A stretch of DNA of 64,000 nt from Flavobacterium suaedae (GTDB lineage: Bacteria; Bacteroidota; Bacteroidia; Flavobacteriales; Flavobacteriaceae), in NCBI RefSeq assembly GCF_014642915.1, contig NZ_BMJE01000006.1, positions 124,001 to 188,000 of the forward strand, read 5' to 3'. Both the position numbers and the translations under genes were made by a program. Below, in pieces: positions 63,801 to 64,000 of the stretch. A model generated the notes under the pieces. It was not told where the DNA came from. It did no database searches and saw nothing but the letters and a program-made list of their open reading frames with translations. Every line of letters starts with the position of its first letter. Within the stretch, counting starts at the first letter, position 1.

Positions 63801-64000
63801 TTTTTCTTAAAGTGTCTTAAAATAAAAATACTGAGAGAAGGTGATTTTGAATTGATACATTCCGAAGAAGAAACTTGTTTCAATTTGATTGATAAATTGA
63901 AGTCAATTGTTCCTTACTTCAAGGCATGGCTTGAAACTCAATCAAACGAACACAGTACTAGAGATTCATTAGAAAATCTTGAGCAAAATATTAATGTGCT
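60882..64000 (+). CDS. Sacsin-like GHKL ATPase protein, 3' end missing
   Basis: Open from ATG 60882 to the window end, at least 1039 codons. The N-terminal 200 residues hold a GHKL ATPase with the N box YELLQNADDS, a G1-like VAHTGKPF and the ATP lid GYKGIGFKAVFG. Its start (YAEPEHAINQAESLKSLSV) is typical of sacsin-like proteins. The remaining 800 residues are mostly helical and not recognised. Large GHKL proteins of this type often sit in defence islands, and this one is divergent from an Avs-like gene, so a role in phage defence is likely but not shown. Confidence 0.75.
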   Translation, partial: MSLKSDIEGIFRKNTGYAEPEHAINQAESLKSLSVDLYTDSKRFVYELLQNADDSVIPGVSVKVGIRLFDDFLVVAHTGKPFDKRDLRGICGVSDGTKKKSIEKTGYKGIGFKAVFGQSDKVVIYSNGDYFRFDSNYPFGWNTKWGDSQQNWEKDNDRSFYYPWQIIPIYTELEEVDERINAFISDSGFTVATIILLSKGKDDVKKAVEELSSNVNMFLFLKNIQELDFNIATPNIITLDREQDSTSVEIKHNGNTKFSWIIKSVKIQVPTEISLKLKEEKNIPDKLLNATETELTFAAKIDQDTIQKLSSDERLLYSYLPTEERKYTFPVLVNGSFVMSASRETLHEDSKWNNWLFENIPAELLNWISELVREKFGQSAYELIPIKSSISNLLTSSYQNGLSRALNSIPFIISNKNELIRANQAIIDITSMSKRTFITESATREFVIDKNNIQTIHTNPFLPYTGYVQILKNSGVSVFDWEDVPKLLESSAFQKRHSSTNNIQLIQFFKQQCEIENPKNINENRIKNWSFILDHKGNILPPSNIYFPTPDDENWDDPDSEISFLHADVQNFLLQNPETRNWLEKIGVTEKTDLSYLRKTIIANASVYSTLENTLGTIATIFSLYTKNEIGKDELEKLSELKLLTTKGSLLSARLCYFSDTYNPRLKLQTEFHDDIFISESYLSDNAEKDELRRFFRMMGVKDGITAISYPRTSKLELTQQYQFLNDYFEEEDKSFTPYLSTFQANEYSGLTTLLFLAKSNDINFLKVFWSDIIKYISIEDFNTPAIAYWGQQGKRGRTEGNEVENYLKWYIQNNDCIPTLMNSTEKASEVYINTEDILTVSGSYLPIFFENELTQDWKAFFNFKTKLLLEDYLEILTRIASDTNKDGKVKKENVTRIQSIYKILLDQCNNWSQEDILKVEEWADNGYLLSTKNIFVECHKLKFFIDGNESIFQDQFSFLVINAENKQSSSLEFFLKCLKIKILREGDFELIHSEEETCFNLIDKLKSIVPYFKAWLETQSNEHSTRDSLENLEQNINV

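Noticed and set aside
1..64000. CRISPR arrays and rRNA genes
   Set aside because: No regularly spaced repeats of CRISPR type and no rRNA-like stretches were seen.
48000..64000. Integrase or recombinase for the mobilizable element
   Set aside because: None found in the window; it may lie beyond 64000, so the element ends remain undefined.

Overview
The window looks like a chromosome segment of a Flavobacteriaceae-like member of the Bacteroidota. Supporting this are AT-rich DNA, start codons without clear Shine-Dalgarno sites, promoters of the TTTG-N19-TAnnTTTG type, a TonB-dependent receptor paired with a DUF4249 lipoprotein, and Bacteroidetes-type mobilization genes. All family names below come from reading the translated sequence and were not checked by a database search.

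Region 1 (1-5978) is host chromosome. It holds a partial short-chain dehydrogenase (SDR) followed by an AraC regulator, a second SDR (broken by a nonsense codon) followed by a second AraC regulator, an NmrA-like reductase, and a small operon of a GT9 glycosyltransferase and a PAP2 phosphatase.

Region 2 (about 6.2-42.6 kb) is a Mu-like transposable prophage. An LexA-like repressor is divergent from an early operon: a small DNA-binding protein, a MuA-type DDE transposase, a MuB-type ATPase, a second ATPase, DUF3164, a GemA-like protein, a replication-type protein and many small proteins. Two tRNA-like sequences lie between early genes. Head and packaging genes (small and large terminase, gp36, portal, MuF, gpG, gp37) run on the minus strand from a divergent control region near 25.5 kb. 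Protease/scaffold, capsid, lysis, sheath, tube, frameshifted chaperone, tape measure, baseplate and tail fibre genes run on the plus strand. At the right end lie a large RNA-like hairpin, a frameshifted adenine methyltransferase and a possible small RNA.

Region 3 (42.67-47.5 kb) is host again: a DUF4249 lipoprotein, its TonB-dependent receptor and a membrane-anchored AraC regulator.

Region 4 (about 48.1-64.0 kb) is a mobilizable element with cargo. It has a strongly folded RNA-like segment, two small proteins, a third SDR-AraC pair, a CHC2/TOPRIM primase-like gene, a palindrome-rich candidate oriT, MobA/MobC-like and relaxase genes and a TraG-like coupling protein. Beyond traG lie two very large genes typical of phage defence: a 1451-residue protein with an Mrr-like nuclease domain and a STAND-type NTPase (Avs-like), and a sacsin-like GHKL ATPase that runs off the window. 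A diverged copy of the traG 3' end lies between them, so the cargo probably arrived by insertion or recombination just downstream of traG.
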